DNA of 22,470 bases from Bacteroidales bacterium UBA5287 (GTDB taxonomy: Bacteria; Bacteroidota; Bacteroidia; Bacteroidales; Dysgonomonadaceae). A program made the position numbers and the translations under genes. Shown here one piece after another: positions 7,541 through 15,764 of this stretch (its first letter is position 1; each line of letters begins with the position of its first letter). Location: assembly GCA_002411345.1 (NCBI GenBank), contig DHSL01000058.1, positions 1 to 22,470 on the forward strand, in the 5' to 3' direction. The notes under the pieces were generated by a model, which was not told the DNA's origin, did no database searches, and saw nothing but the letters and a program-made list of their open reading frames with translations.

Positions 7541-7729
7541 CTAAGGAACGTTTTCATCATAGTTTTGCTCAATAATCAGATATTCGTTTTTAACATTTCC
7601 CGTAACATCATTGTGCAACACACAAATCGCCTGACAAAACTTATCCATATTATTCGTTGAAGTAGTTCGCTCAGCATGATGACTTTCTGTGTCGGATTGA
7701 ATAAGGCGCAGTTGAGTTTGCGTAAGCAT
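7541..7729 (-). pseudogene. Truncated AlbA_2 (Schlafen-type) domain fragment
   Basis: A 62-residue frame starting MLTQTQLRLIQSDTESHHAE. ESHHAERTTSTNNMDKFCQA and AICVLHNDVTGNVKNEYLII match the opening of AlbA_2 domains (the E...ER-S...DKfcqAIcAfaND...GylliGv pattern), which are normally the N-terminal DNA- or RNA-binding part of 400-550-residue ATP-binding regulators. Here the frame stops at ENVP and the next 80 bp to the neighbouring gene contain nothing of the rest, so the gene is a remnant. A free-standing short protein cannot be fully excluded, but the expected aliphatic core of the domain is not complete. Confidence 0.6.
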
Positions 7730-7853
7730 TTTATTAAATTTTTAACCACAAAGTTATTATAAAATTCGAAAGATTTTTTATTAATTGCTAGATAGAAGCA
7801 GTGGTACCTATATCAAAACAATTAATGTTGTATCGTCATGATTCTTGATTAAT

Positions 7854-7994
7854 TTATTTATAAACCAGTTTTATAGAACGATTCATGTTGTAAACATCCA
7901 ATTCATGTGTTGTTAAATCTTTAGCATTTATTAGTCTACTGTGTTTAAGATAAGCTTCAATGAAATGACAAATGATTCTTTCTGAGATATTCAT
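7854..7994 (-). CDS. 46-residue ORF coupled to the response regulator
   Basis: ATG overlaps the TAA stop of the response-regulator gene (TAATG), a classic sign of translational coupling. The product (opening MNISERIICHFIEAYLKHSR, ending MNRSIKLVYK) is basic, has one amphipathic helix-like stretch and no signal peptide or membrane segment. I know no family for it. The same transcript has an ATGA overlap between kinase and regulator, so a third overlapping cistron is plausible, but 46 open codons in AT-rich DNA can be chance. Confidence 0.35.
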   Translation of the reverse strand: MNISERIICHFIEAYLKHSRLINAKDLTTHELDVYNMNRSIKLVYK

Positions 7995-8605
7995 TAAACC
8001 AACTTCTCCTCAATAGCTATTCTCACTAAAACCGCAGTATTTCGTGCACCAAGTTTAAAGAGTAATTTTTTACGGTATGTATTGATAGATTCTACCGATA
8101 AGAACATTTTCTCGGCTATTTCAGGATTAGTAAAACCATCTACAATTAACTTTAAGAGTTTTCGTTCGGTAGGCGTGAGCCAAATAGATGGATTACTATC
8201 TTTTTTCATCAGCACATCTATTTCATGGCAGAGAAATCTTTCGCCTTCTGCTACTGTTTGTATGCCTTCAAGCATCTCTTCTGCCAGTGCATTTTTCAGC
8301 ACATAACCTGAAGCACCGCTTTCCATCATCCGACGTACCATTGTATATTCGCTGTAACTGGTCAGAGCAAGGATTTTCAATGTGGGAAACAGTTTTTTTA
8401 TTTCGCCACAAAGTGTAATACCATCGGTATCGGGTAGGCTTATGTCTAGCAGCAGTACATCGGGCAATTCCATTTTCAATAATCTTATACCCGCACTGCC
8501 GGTGTGTGCGATACCTGTTACTTTTACTTTGCAGGTTTCGTTGATAATACGTTCCAATCCTTTAGCAAAAAGTATGTGGTCATCTATTATAACTACGTTT
8601 ATCAT
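7994..8605 (-). CDS. NarL/LuxR-type two-component response regulator
   Basis: A 203-residue DNA-binding regulator. The receiver domain (1-120) has the acidic pair Asp8-Asp9, the phosphoacceptor Asp54 in VLLLDISLP, a Thr/Ser at LALTSYSE and the conserved Lys in YVLKNA. A GerE/LuxR helix-turn-helix covers about 140-200 (LTPTERKLLKLIVDGFTNPE, then SVESINTYRKKLLFKLG). All phosphorelay residues are intact. The start overlaps the kinase stop by 4 bp (ATGA), so the two proteins are made together and almost certainly form a pair. The likely target is the divergent envelope operon that starts at 10709, or the pair's own promoter; no binding repeat could be shown. Confidence 0.93.
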   Translation of the reverse strand: MINVVIIDDHILFAKGLERIINETCKVKVTGIAHTGSAGIRLLKMELPDVLLLDISLPDTDGITLCGEIKKLFPTLKILALTSYSEYTMVRRMMESGASGYVLKNALAEEMLEGIQTVAEGERFLCHEIDVLMKKDSNPSIWLTPTERKLLKLIVDGFTNPEIAEKMFLSVESINTYRKKLLFKLGARNTAVLVRIAIEEKLV

Positions 8606-10539
8606 ATTTCTTTTCCTGTTTTGAAATCTACGTTAATTTCCGTTCCTTCCCCGGGCAAGGAAATAATATTCATTGTACCATTAAAGGACTCTACACGGCT
8701 TTTTATGTTTTGTAGACCGTTTACGTCTTTAATGATTTCCGGATTAAATCCTTTCCCGTCGTCCTGAACGGTAAGCGAAACGCTGTCGGGTTGTTGCACC
8801 AATTCTATATTAATGGTTTTAGCCTCAGCATGTTTCAACGCGTTGTTTATAAGTTCATAAGCCGTACGATATACCATTACTTCCAATTTTGGATCTAAAC
8901 GGGTATCATCGCCGAAATAATGAAATTTAGCCTTAGAAATATTTCGTACGAAGTCTTGCAATGAAGTTTTCAACCCATATCTCGATAGGGCTTCGGGCAT
9001 CATATTGTGCGCTACGCGCCTGAGCTCTTTCGTGGAAGTTTCAAGCATTTCCAATGCTTGATTGAAACGAATAATGTCGTTTTCGTCTAAATGTATTCCT
9101 TTTTTCACATCATTTAGATTTAGTTTGATGGCAGAAAGCATTCCGCCAAGTCCATCGTGCAGGTCGCGTGCAAGACGGGTACGTTCGGCGGTTTCGCCAT
9201 CAAGTAGGGCTTGAGTAGCAACCAGTTGTTTCTCCTGCTCGAGTTGTACTACTTTTTGTTCAGCAAGTTGTTTTTTGGCTTTGATATTTTTTTGACGAAG
9301 CAGTAAAATCACAGTCAGCAACAACAATCCAAGAATGGCAGAAACAAGCATCGTTCCGTAAAACTGCCCTTGCTTTTGCATCGAACTTATTTTTATATCT
9401 TTTTCCTCGGTTTCATATTTTGTCTGCATTTCGGAAAGAGATTGTTGGTATTCTTCGCTAGCTCTTTTATCTATCAATAATCTGTATTTGTCTAAATAAT
9501 TATTGGCTTGTTGTTTATTTCCCAACCAAATATTTCCCCTTGTAAGATTTGTGTATATGTTTGTTAGTATGTTTACATCCGTAGTATCTGTTTTTAGAGC
9601 TTCGGTGGCATATGCTACACACTGTTTATAATTTTTTTCATAAAACGAAATGTTAGAAAGAGTATTTAATGATCCAGCGATAACGCCGGGGATACCCATT
9701 TCTTTTGCGATAGCATAAGATTTCAACGAATGTCTTTTTGCCATTGAATAATCCTTCAAATTAGAATAATAAATCATAGCAATCGTATTTAGTGCAATGG
9801 AATGATTGTACAGATTACCCGTTTTTTCAAACTGTTTTACTGCTTGCTGACCGTACACCAAAGCACTATCAATTATATTTCTTTCTAAAAAAATTCGACT
9901 TAATCCATCATAAGATTGTCCTAAACCTGAAGCATTATCGAGTTCTTTGTTTATTTTCTCCGATTTCCTGTAATTTTTTTCTGCTTCGTCAAGATTTTTT
10001 AATCCCATAAAGACCGCGCCCAAATTACCGTATATAGCCTGTATACGCTCTTTTTCGTTCAGTTTTTCAAATATGGGTAGCGCTTTTAAATATTGTTGAA
10101 TACATTTCTGATATTCACCTTGTACATTGTATATATTACCTGTTGAAACATAAACGGTAGCTTCTATCTTTTTATCTTTCACTTTTAGAGCTTTTTCCAA
10201 GGCTTTGTTGAGATAAATTTGTGCTGTATCCATTTGGCTTTTCATATAGTAGGCTACTCCCAAACGTTGATATAACTTGGCTTCCATTGTTTCATCCTTT
10301 TGTTGCGCAGCGAGTGAAACCCCTTGTTTCGCAAACTGTTTTGATTTGTCAATATCAGTCGAAAGATATTCCCAGCTCAGCTCCTCGAAAAGTTTGATTT
10401 TTTCATTTACCGATATTTTTCCATTTCTCAGCATATTTTCCAGCGAATCTAAATTTTGTGCTTTTACATTAAAGAAAAACAGCCCTGCAAATAATATGAA
10501 CAGGAATTTCTTGTCTAGAATTAATTTATTGCCAACCAT
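8602..10539 (-). CDS. TPR-domain sensor histidine kinase (HisKA_3 type)
   Basis: I place the start at 10539 (MVGNKLILDK), giving 645 residues; an ATG at 10566 would add nine. The open frame runs much further, but that part is antisense to the divergent operon and lies beyond the promoter. Order of parts: signal peptide (1-26, ending KAQ), a periplasmic array of about six to eight TPR repeats (about 40-385; for example LYQRLGVAYYMKSQMDTAQI and YGNLGAVFMGLKNLDEAEKN), a membrane helix (393-414), a coiled coil (415-450), the HisKA_3 dimer helix with phosphoacceptor His461 in RLARDLHDGLGG, and a HATPase domain with ELINNALKHAEA near 563-574 and DDGKGF at 593-598. Bacteroidota kinases of this type sense envelope or nutrient states through the TPR region. 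Overlaps its response regulator by 4 bp. Confidence 0.93.
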   Translation of the reverse strand: MVGNKLILDKKFLFILFAGLFFFNVKAQNLDSLENMLRNGKISVNEKIKLFEELSWEYLSTDIDKSKQFAKQGVSLAAQQKDETMEAKLYQRLGVAYYMKSQMDTAQIYLNKALEKALKVKDKKIEATVYVSTGNIYNVQGEYQKCIQQYLKALPIFEKLNEKERIQAIYGNLGAVFMGLKNLDEAEKNYRKSEKINKELDNASGLGQSYDGLSRIFLERNIIDSALVYGQQAVKQFEKTGNLYNHSIALNTIAMIYYSNLKDYSMAKRHSLKSYAIAKEMGIPGVIAGSLNTLSNISFYEKNYKQCVAYATEALKTDTTDVNILTNIYTNLTRGNIWLGNKQQANNYLDKYRLLIDKRASEEYQQSLSEMQTKYETEEKDIKISSMQKQGQFYGTMLVSAILGLLLLTVILLLRQKNIKAKKQLAEQKVVQLEQEKQLVATQALLDGETAERTRLARDLHDGLGGMLSAIKLNLNDVKKGIHLDENDIIRFNQALEMLETSTKELRRVAHNMMPEALSRYGLKTSLQDFVRNISKAKFHYFGDDTRLDPKLEVMVYRTAYELINNALKHAEAKTINIELVQQPDSVSLTVQDDGKGFNPEIIKDVNGLQNIKSRVESFNGTMNIISLPGEGTEINVDFKTGKEI

Positions 10540-10597
10540 AATTTTACTTGTTTTGATAAAAGACATGTAAACACAAATTAAACATTTATTTTTATTG

Positions 10598-10605
10598 CAA
10601 ATATA
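10598..10605 (-). promoter_or_regulatory. Candidate -7 element of the kinase operon
   Basis: The minus strand reads TATATTTG, matching TAnnTTTG, 58 bp before the chosen kinase start at 10539 and 31 bp before the alternative at 10566. The -33 position falls in an A/T-tract without TTTG. Confidence 0.45.
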
Positions 10606-10627
10606 TAATTTTAAAAAAACTAAATTT

Positions 10628-10651
10628 ATCCCCAAAAGGGGATTTTTTTTT
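10628..10651 (+). terminator. Terminator-like hairpin between the divergent operons
   Basis: ATCCCC, an AAAA loop and GGGGAT, followed by nine T, is a textbook intrinsic terminator on the plus strand. No plus-strand gene lies just upstream; it sits between the kinase -7 element and the ompA-gene promoter. It may stop stray plus-strand (antisense to kinase) transcription from entering the operon. Confidence 0.55.
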
Positions 10652-10665
10652 ATTGATACCCAAGA

Positions 10666-10673
10666 TAATTTTG
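10666..10673 (+). promoter_or_regulatory. Candidate -7 element of the envelope operon
   Basis: TAATTTTG matches TAnnTTTG and lies 36 bp before the start at 10709, leaving a leader of about 30 nt. The -33 region is the T-run of the preceding hairpin. This supports the 10709 start and rejects the longer open frame. Confidence 0.5.
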
Positions 10674-10708
10674 TAACAGATTCTTCAACTTTTATAAAAA
10701 TTATAAAT

Positions 10709-11959
10709 ATGAAAAAGCAAACATTATTAATTGGTCTAATTTTAGTGTTTTCAGTAACAGTTAACGCCCAATCGTGGGTCGGGAAAATGGGTAATCGCGT
10801 AAAAGAAAAAGTAGTTGAAAAGGTTGAACAACGTATTGAAGACAAAGCCGACGAAGCTACGGACAAAGCGTTGGATAAAACTGAAGAAGCCGTGAAAAAA
10901 TCAGGAAAGAAAAATCCACAATCAAGGAATGACGAATCCGGAGAAATGGATGAAACAAACGAAGCAGAAAATAACACAGCGTCTAAAACTTCATCTTCTC
11001 AACAAAAAATCAACGCTTCATATGCCAAATATGACTTTGTACCTGGCAATGATGTAATTTTTGAAGACGATCTGAAGGGCGAGCAGAAAGGCGAATTCCC
11101 CAGCAAATGGGATTTATTGGAAGGAAACGCGGAAATCGCTCAGATAAACAATGAAAACACCCTTGCCCTGATTGGTTACACATATATTACTCCTTTTTTC
11201 AAAGACAAATCTTTCAAATTACCCGAAGAGTTTACATTAGAATTTGATTTACTGATTGATGGTTTGGAAGGTGAAACAGCCGTAGAATTTCTAAACAACA
11301 GTGACGAGGTAATTGCAAATTCAACTTTTTGGAAAGATAATACCCGTTTTTTGTTCAATTGGAATAATAATACCAGCGAAAAAACAAGTGAAGATACCTA
11401 TGACAACAGTGAAGGTTGGCACCACTATGCTTTGTCATTCAACAAAAGAGCAATGAAAGTGTATATGGATGATAAACTTGTAACTAACATTCCGAATATG
11501 GACGAAAAACCTGCGAAAGTAAAATTCTTTGCCCGTGGCCCGGAGGACAATAGCGCTTTTCACATCAAAAACATCCGCATTGCTAAAGGCGCAATGCCGC
11601 TGTACGATAAGCTGATGACCGACGGCAAAATAGTTACCTACGGAATTACGTTCGATGTGGGCAATGCCACTATCAAGCCGCAATCGATGGGAACAATAAA
11701 CGAGATTTTCTCCATAATGCAAAAATATCCCGAACTCAAATTTTCGGTTGAAGGCCACACCGATAACACGGGAAACGCCGCAACCAACCAAACCCTTTCG
11801 GAAACCCGTGCCAAAGCCGTTTGCGACAAATTGCAGCAAATGGGCATCGATAGCAACCGTCTTTCAGCCAAAGGATACGGAATAAACAAACCTATCGACA
11901 ACAATGACACGGCAGAAGGTAGAGCTAAAAACCGAAGGGTAGAATTTGTGAAGCAATAA
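10709..11959 (+). CDS. OmpA-family protein with LamG-like domain
   Basis: I choose the start at 10709 (MKKQTLLIGL), giving 416 residues. Signal peptide 1-19 (ending NAQS). Residues 22-85 are a charged, helical region (VGKMGNRVKEKVVEKVEQRI, then DKADEATDKALDK), likely a coiled coil. About 108-300 is a LamG/concanavalin-like beta-sandwich (VIFEDDLKGEQKGEFPSKWD, then WHHYALSFNKRAMKVYMDD). Residues 313-416 are the OmpA C-terminal domain: FDVGNATIKPQS, VEGHTDNTG at 347-355 and AKNRRVEF near 404-411, which bind peptidoglycan. The protein should link peptidoglycan to an outer-membrane or periplasmic partner through the LamG part. It opens a probable operon, with a TPR protein gene 6 bp downstream, and is divergent from the TPR kinase. 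Confidence 0.88.
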   Translation: MKKQTLLIGLILVFSVTVNAQSWVGKMGNRVKEKVVEKVEQRIEDKADEATDKALDKTEEAVKKSGKKNPQSRNDESGEMDETNEAENNTASKTSSSQQKINASYAKYDFVPGNDVIFEDDLKGEQKGEFPSKWDLLEGNAEIAQINNENTLALIGYTYITPFFKDKSFKLPEEFTLEFDLLIDGLEGETAVEFLNNSDEVIANSTFWKDNTRFLFNWNNNTSEKTSEDTYDNSEGWHHYALSFNKRAMKVYMDDKLVTNIPNMDEKPAKVKFFARGPEDNSAFHIKNIRIAKGAMPLYDKLMTDGKIVTYGITFDVGNATIKPQSMGTINEIFSIMQKYPELKFSVEGHTDNTGNAATNQTLSETRAKAVCDKLQQMGIDSNRLSAKGYGINKPIDNNDTAEGRAKNRRVEFVKQ

Positions 11960-11965
11960 AAAATT

Positions 11966-13996
11966 ATGAGAAATTTACTAGCATTTTTTCTGTTCCTGTT
12001 TTTTGCGACTTCCGTTTTCGGACAGGTCAATATACCGACTGAAATTCAGCAAATTATAAACAAAATGTCAACCGGAAAAGAACTCACCGAGGTAGAAGAA
12101 ACAAAATTAGAACAGTGGAGTGAATCATTGGAGAACCAATATGGAAATTCAGAGAATAAAAATGCATCTACAACTAAAACGACTGCAAAAGCTGATTCAT
12201 CGCTTTGTCCACGCAAAACTACCCTCGGCAGTCTGACAGAATTAAACAGGGAGAAGTATGTACAATTGGCTCAGTCGTTAATGACAACTTATGCTCCAAA
12301 AACAGGCGATTTATTAAAGCTTAAACAGACCCTTCAACAATCATCTAAAAAAACTGATGGCTCGGATTTAGGTGCGGCTTTTGTCATGATGGGAGCAGGT
12401 TCGGCTTCCATTTATGTCATTGCCTGGAGTGCGGCAGAAATTCCGGATGACATTTTAACGGCAAATAATCTAGGGGTTGTGCTGAAAGACATGGGCGAAT
12501 ATGCAAAAGCCATTCAGGTACTAAAATATGCCGACAAACTAAAACCAAACATAGGATTAATATTGTGTAATTTAGGTTGGGCATACAGGGAAGCAGGGGA
12601 TTACACCAATGCCCGTATCATGTTTGAAAAAGCGCTGAAAGCCTCTCCTGAAATGGATTCTCCAAATTTGGGACTGGGTTTGATAGAAAAATGCGAAAGC
12701 AACAACTTGCTAGCTGCCAAATACTTGCGCAAAGCATTAAAAAACAAATATTCTGCCGTGGGATTCAGTGCCATGAAACAAGCTGAAGCCGCAGAATCAA
12801 ACAACAATCAAAATTCAGAACCGTTGACCGATAAAAAAGAAAATAACGGATCTGTTTCAATTCCAGAACTTCCGGTATATCAACAGATTGATAAAACAGC
12901 CGCACAAGAACAATCTATTGCTCAATACATGTCCAAATTAGACTCTCGCACACAACAGTTGATTTCAGAGCTTAATTCAATTGTTGAAATTATCAAGCAG
13001 CAACAAAGCCGTGCACTAAAAACTCCCGATAATGGGGTTGTCTTCAGTCGTGATTTTGCCAAAGAAATTATGATGTATGACGATGCTACAGTGCTCCTTT
13101 TTGGTGAAAACAGTTACTTTGCAAAAATCTCAAATAATAGAAATAAGTTAATCGAACAAGATTATAACATGCTCAATGATCCTTTTATTTTAAAAAAAAT
13201 GGAAGAGCTAAACAAACTGATACAAACCTGTAAAAGTGAATCTTGCTTAAAAAAAATTGAACTATTAAGCTATCAAATCTGTCAAAAACAAAAGAGTGTG
13301 ATAGAAACCATATTTTCCGACAGTTTCAAACGTTACGCTGAGATGAATGGAACATTTAAAGAAACAGTCAATGATTTTATTGCGTTTACCGACCCTATCC
13401 TCGAAAACATTTATGCGCCCAGTCTAAATAGAGTGTACAATATTAATAGGGAATTACAAATCATCGAACATCTAAAACTGATGGTAGGCTATGCTGCAAA
13501 CGTTGCCGAAATTGGCAGAGGATACAACGAATTAAAATGTGCCGAACCTCAACCTGAAGAACCTGAAGAGGTAGAAGAACCCGAACTACCTGAGAGTAAA
13601 AAAGACTGTCCGTTGGGAAAAGATGGTATTAAAGCCGAAATGGGAATAGTGTCATTCGAATTAAGTTGTGAACATGTAAAATTATCAGGCGGAGAAGGGA
13701 TACTTTGGTCAGTTAAGCGTGATTTCATAAAACACGAAACTTCGATTTGGGGAGGCGTAGGAGTAAAAAAGAGTTTAGGGAATAACCTCGCGGGGGAGGC
13801 TTCCATCGGCGCTGAAATGACTTTCGGACAAGGAGATGCTATCAAAGATATTGCGTTTACAAGCAGCGTGAAAGCGGGATTAGGCGGTTTGGTTGAAAAT
13901 GAAATCAATGGTAGGTTTTCATTGGAAGGCGGACCCACAATTGAATCTTCCGCAAATATGATTAAGCCTGGTTTGTCAGATATTATGGGACAATAA
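11966..13996 (+). CDS. Exported TPR protein with glycine-rich C-terminal domain
   Basis: A 676-residue product with a signal peptide (1-19, ending VFGQ). Residues 20-75 form a helical, Ser/Thr-rich lead-in. About 158-260 contain three or so TPR units (LTANNLGVVLKDMGEYAKAI, LILCNLGWAYREAGDYTNAR and NLGLGLIEKCESNNLLAAKY). A long helical region follows (260-520), with a stretch of Lys/Cys (ESCLKKIELLSYQICQKQKS). An acidic E/P hinge (about 525-545) leads to a C-terminal domain of about 130 residues rich in Gly and beta-strands, with two Cys, and with motifs such as GGVGVKKSLG and GEASIGAEMTFGQG that resemble barrel or lectin strands. I do not recognise the whole protein. The 6-bp gap to the OmpA-like gene and shared strand suggest a complex between the two. 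Confidence 0.82.
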   Translation: MRNLLAFFLFLFFATSVFGQVNIPTEIQQIINKMSTGKELTEVEETKLEQWSESLENQYGNSENKNASTTKTTAKADSSLCPRKTTLGSLTELNREKYVQLAQSLMTTYAPKTGDLLKLKQTLQQSSKKTDGSDLGAAFVMMGAGSASIYVIAWSAAEIPDDILTANNLGVVLKDMGEYAKAIQVLKYADKLKPNIGLILCNLGWAYREAGDYTNARIMFEKALKASPEMDSPNLGLGLIEKCESNNLLAAKYLRKALKNKYSAVGFSAMKQAEAAESNNNQNSEPLTDKKENNGSVSIPELPVYQQIDKTAAQEQSIAQYMSKLDSRTQQLISELNSIVEIIKQQQSRALKTPDNGVVFSRDFAKEIMMYDDATVLLFGENSYFAKISNNRNKLIEQDYNMLNDPFILKKMEELNKLIQTCKSESCLKKIELLSYQICQKQKSVIETIFSDSFKRYAEMNGTFKETVNDFIAFTDPILENIYAPSLNRVYNINRELQIIEHLKLMVGYAANVAEIGRGYNELKCAEPQPEEPEEVEEPELPESKKDCPLGKDGIKAEMGIVSFELSCEHVKLSGGEGILWSVKRDFIKHETSIWGGVGVKKSLGNNLAGEASIGAEMTFGQGDAIKDIAFTSSVKAGLGGLVENEINGRFSLEGGPTIESSANMIKPGLSDIMGQ

Positions 13997-14105
13997 CAGC
14001 TGCCATGAACTCAGGGAAAAGTGAGAAGTATATATGACGATGTGCCGTTATTGAATGCTGAGCGGAAAAATATAATAGCTCTGCCATTTTAAATATCAAT
14101 AGGTA

Positions 14106-15176
14106 ATGAGAAAAATTCTGGTTGTTTTACTTTTTATATTTCCGAATATCTTTATTCGGGGTCAGGAATATTCCGACAAAACCGTAACCGTAGGCGAAGA
14201 TATCTTTTTACCCTACTTGAAAGGCAAAGTTTTTAACCGAATTCCAAAAAACGATACGAACTATCAAAAAATATTCGGTTTGCTGCAATCGGCTGAAGCT
14301 GTTGGCAAGACTCAAGGTTATGAGGTAGAAGCATATAGCAGTGGCGAGAACCTATTTGGCGAGATATCCTTTATCCCGTATATGTTGGAAGGAGACAAAA
14401 CGGTGCGGGCAAGGACGGCAAGTAGCCTGAAAATTTTCTTCAATGATATAATGATGCTTTGGCAACCGATAAGTTTGGACATTCCCAATATTTATTATGC
14501 CCCAATAAAAAAAGGAGAATTTATGGGATATCCTATTTACGAACAGGGCGGTGTAGAAAAAACAATCATATACAAAAGCACGACACCGCTATTTTTGCCA
14601 GTTTCACGCGAAGAATATTTAATGGCGCTCATAAAATCGGAAGAGGAAAAGCAAAAAAAAAATGGTGCACCTATATCATCGGCACGGATGTCTGTCGAAA
14701 TAGAGAAAACATATCAAGAACTGCTGAAAACCGACAAAGTCGCCGCCGAAGAGTTCAAGCAACAGATGAAGGGTTTCAAAAACGACATTGCTGAAAATAA
14801 TGCTACAGAAGACCTTGTCTCTTTGTATCGGAAAGAATTGGAGAAACTTTCGCCCTTAGCAAGGAAAAAACAGGCCTATTACGCGATCTATGCTATGGAG
14901 AAATACGGCAATTTTTCGGGACTTGTGCCCGAAGGCGAACAAGGCAACGCCACCGCGTTAGTAAAACCTAACGACAAAGCTTTTCCAATGGGTTCCCGTG
15001 ATATATACCTAATGGTAGTAAGTTGGGATTTAATCACACCACAACAATCCGAAGAGAATTCACCCCGTTTGTATCAACCGCAAAATAACTTCGGTTTCTC
15101 ACTTACGGACGATAAAATGTATGAACTATACAATAATCAAGTTCTATGGAAACATATTATCGGGCTGGTTAAGTAA
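14106..15176 (+). CDS. Exported protein of unknown function
   Basis: A 356-residue product with a signal peptide (1-19, ending IRGQ). The mature part has mixed strands and helices (VGEDIFLPYLKGKVFNRIPK near the start) and a Lys/Glu-rich helix (about 185-260) with likely coiled-coil character. The end has YLMVVSWDLITPQQS. No domain is recognised. It follows the TPR gene after 109 bp without a promoter or terminator that I can identify, so I place it as the third gene of the operon with moderate certainty. Periplasmic location is likely. The translated frame looks well conserved in codon use, so it is a real gene. Confidence 0.72.
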   Translation: MRKILVVLLFIFPNIFIRGQEYSDKTVTVGEDIFLPYLKGKVFNRIPKNDTNYQKIFGLLQSAEAVGKTQGYEVEAYSSGENLFGEISFIPYMLEGDKTVRARTASSLKIFFNDIMMLWQPISLDIPNIYYAPIKKGEFMGYPIYEQGGVEKTIIYKSTTPLFLPVSREEYLMALIKSEEEKQKKNGAPISSARMSVEIEKTYQELLKTDKVAAEEFKQQMKGFKNDIAENNATEDLVSLYRKELEKLSPLARKKQAYYAIYAMEKYGNFSGLVPEGEQGNATALVKPNDKAFPMGSRDIYLMVVSWDLITPQQSEENSPRLYQPQNNFGFSLTDDKMYELYNNQVLWKHIIGLVK

Positions 15177-15180
15177 AGAA

Positions 15181-15261
15181 ATGGATTTAAATAATGTGTC
15201 ATCTGAAAAATCCAAAAATTCAGAAAAAGAAAAACAACATATTAAGATCTTCATTAAATAG
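15181..15261 (+). other. 26-codon open frame, doubtful
   Basis: ATG to TAG, giving a Lys/Glu/Ser-rich peptide (MDLNNVSSEKSKNSEKEKQH...). It lies 4 bp after the preceding stop. The composition is low-complexity and I see no support for expression; it is listed only because it fills part of the region before the transposase remnant. Confidence 0.12.
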
Positions 15262-15303
15262 AGAACAAAAAATTATTTACCAAAACAAAACTTACTAAAG
15301 AAA

Positions 15304-15709
15304 TTGCCAAGTATCTCATCAGTCGAAAACTATAGAGGAAAGATACCGCCCCCTCTGACATTGAAGACTATCGAAGTGTTACGGCTCGTTAAGGACTTGA
15401 TACATACGATAACGGCAGACAATGGAAAAGAATTTGCGAAACATCAGGAAATAGCAAAGGATTTGGAAATTTCTTTCTATTTTTGTAAACCGTATCACTC
15501 TTGGGAACGTGGTGCAAATGAGAAAACATACGGTATTTCCGACAGTACATCCCAAAAGGAACGGACTTCAGTGAGATAACCGACGAATTTGTCAGGTGGT
15601 TCGAAAACAAACTCAACAACAGACCCGGGAAAAGACTCGGATACCTCACACTAAACGAAAAATTTAATTTATTATTAACTAACAAGAATTCAGTTGCAGT
15701 TGCAGGTTG
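15304..15709 (+). pseudogene. IS30-family transposase remnant, 5'-deleted and frameshifted
   Basis: Clear IS30-type sequence starts around 15380 (IEVLRLVKDLIHTITADNGK), with the second catalytic Asp in TADNGKEF and the catalytic Glu in HSWERGANE. At about 15535 one base is missing: the first frame ends in unrelated residues at 15579, while the next frame continues the transposase (YFRQYIPKGTDFSEITDEF, then NNRPGKRLGYLT) to a TGA at 15707-15709. The helix-turn-helix and the first catalytic Asp, normally about 200 residues upstream, are absent, and 15304-15370 does not look like the family. The element is therefore dead. No terminal inverted repeat could be shown. Confidence 0.85.
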
Positions 15710-15764
15710 AATTCACCTTATACTAATTTTACAATAGTATAACCTTATTGAAAGATAAATACTT

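Noticed and set aside
10595..10708. Longer start of the OmpA-family gene
   Set aside because: It would put 38 residues before a clear signal peptide, and it includes the hairpin and promoter element.
10540..10977. Longer open frame at the start of the sensor kinase (146 extra codons)
   Set aside because: It is antisense to the start of the OmpA-like gene, has Ser/Phe-rich shadow composition, and lies beyond the candidate promoter and hairpin; the signal peptide begins at MVGNK.
11435..11839. 134-codon minus-strand frame inside the OmpA-family gene
   Set aside because: A shadow of the opposite coding strand with no start context or known domain; the same applies to 13549-13938, 8382-8767 and 6308-7440 on the strands opposite to real genes.
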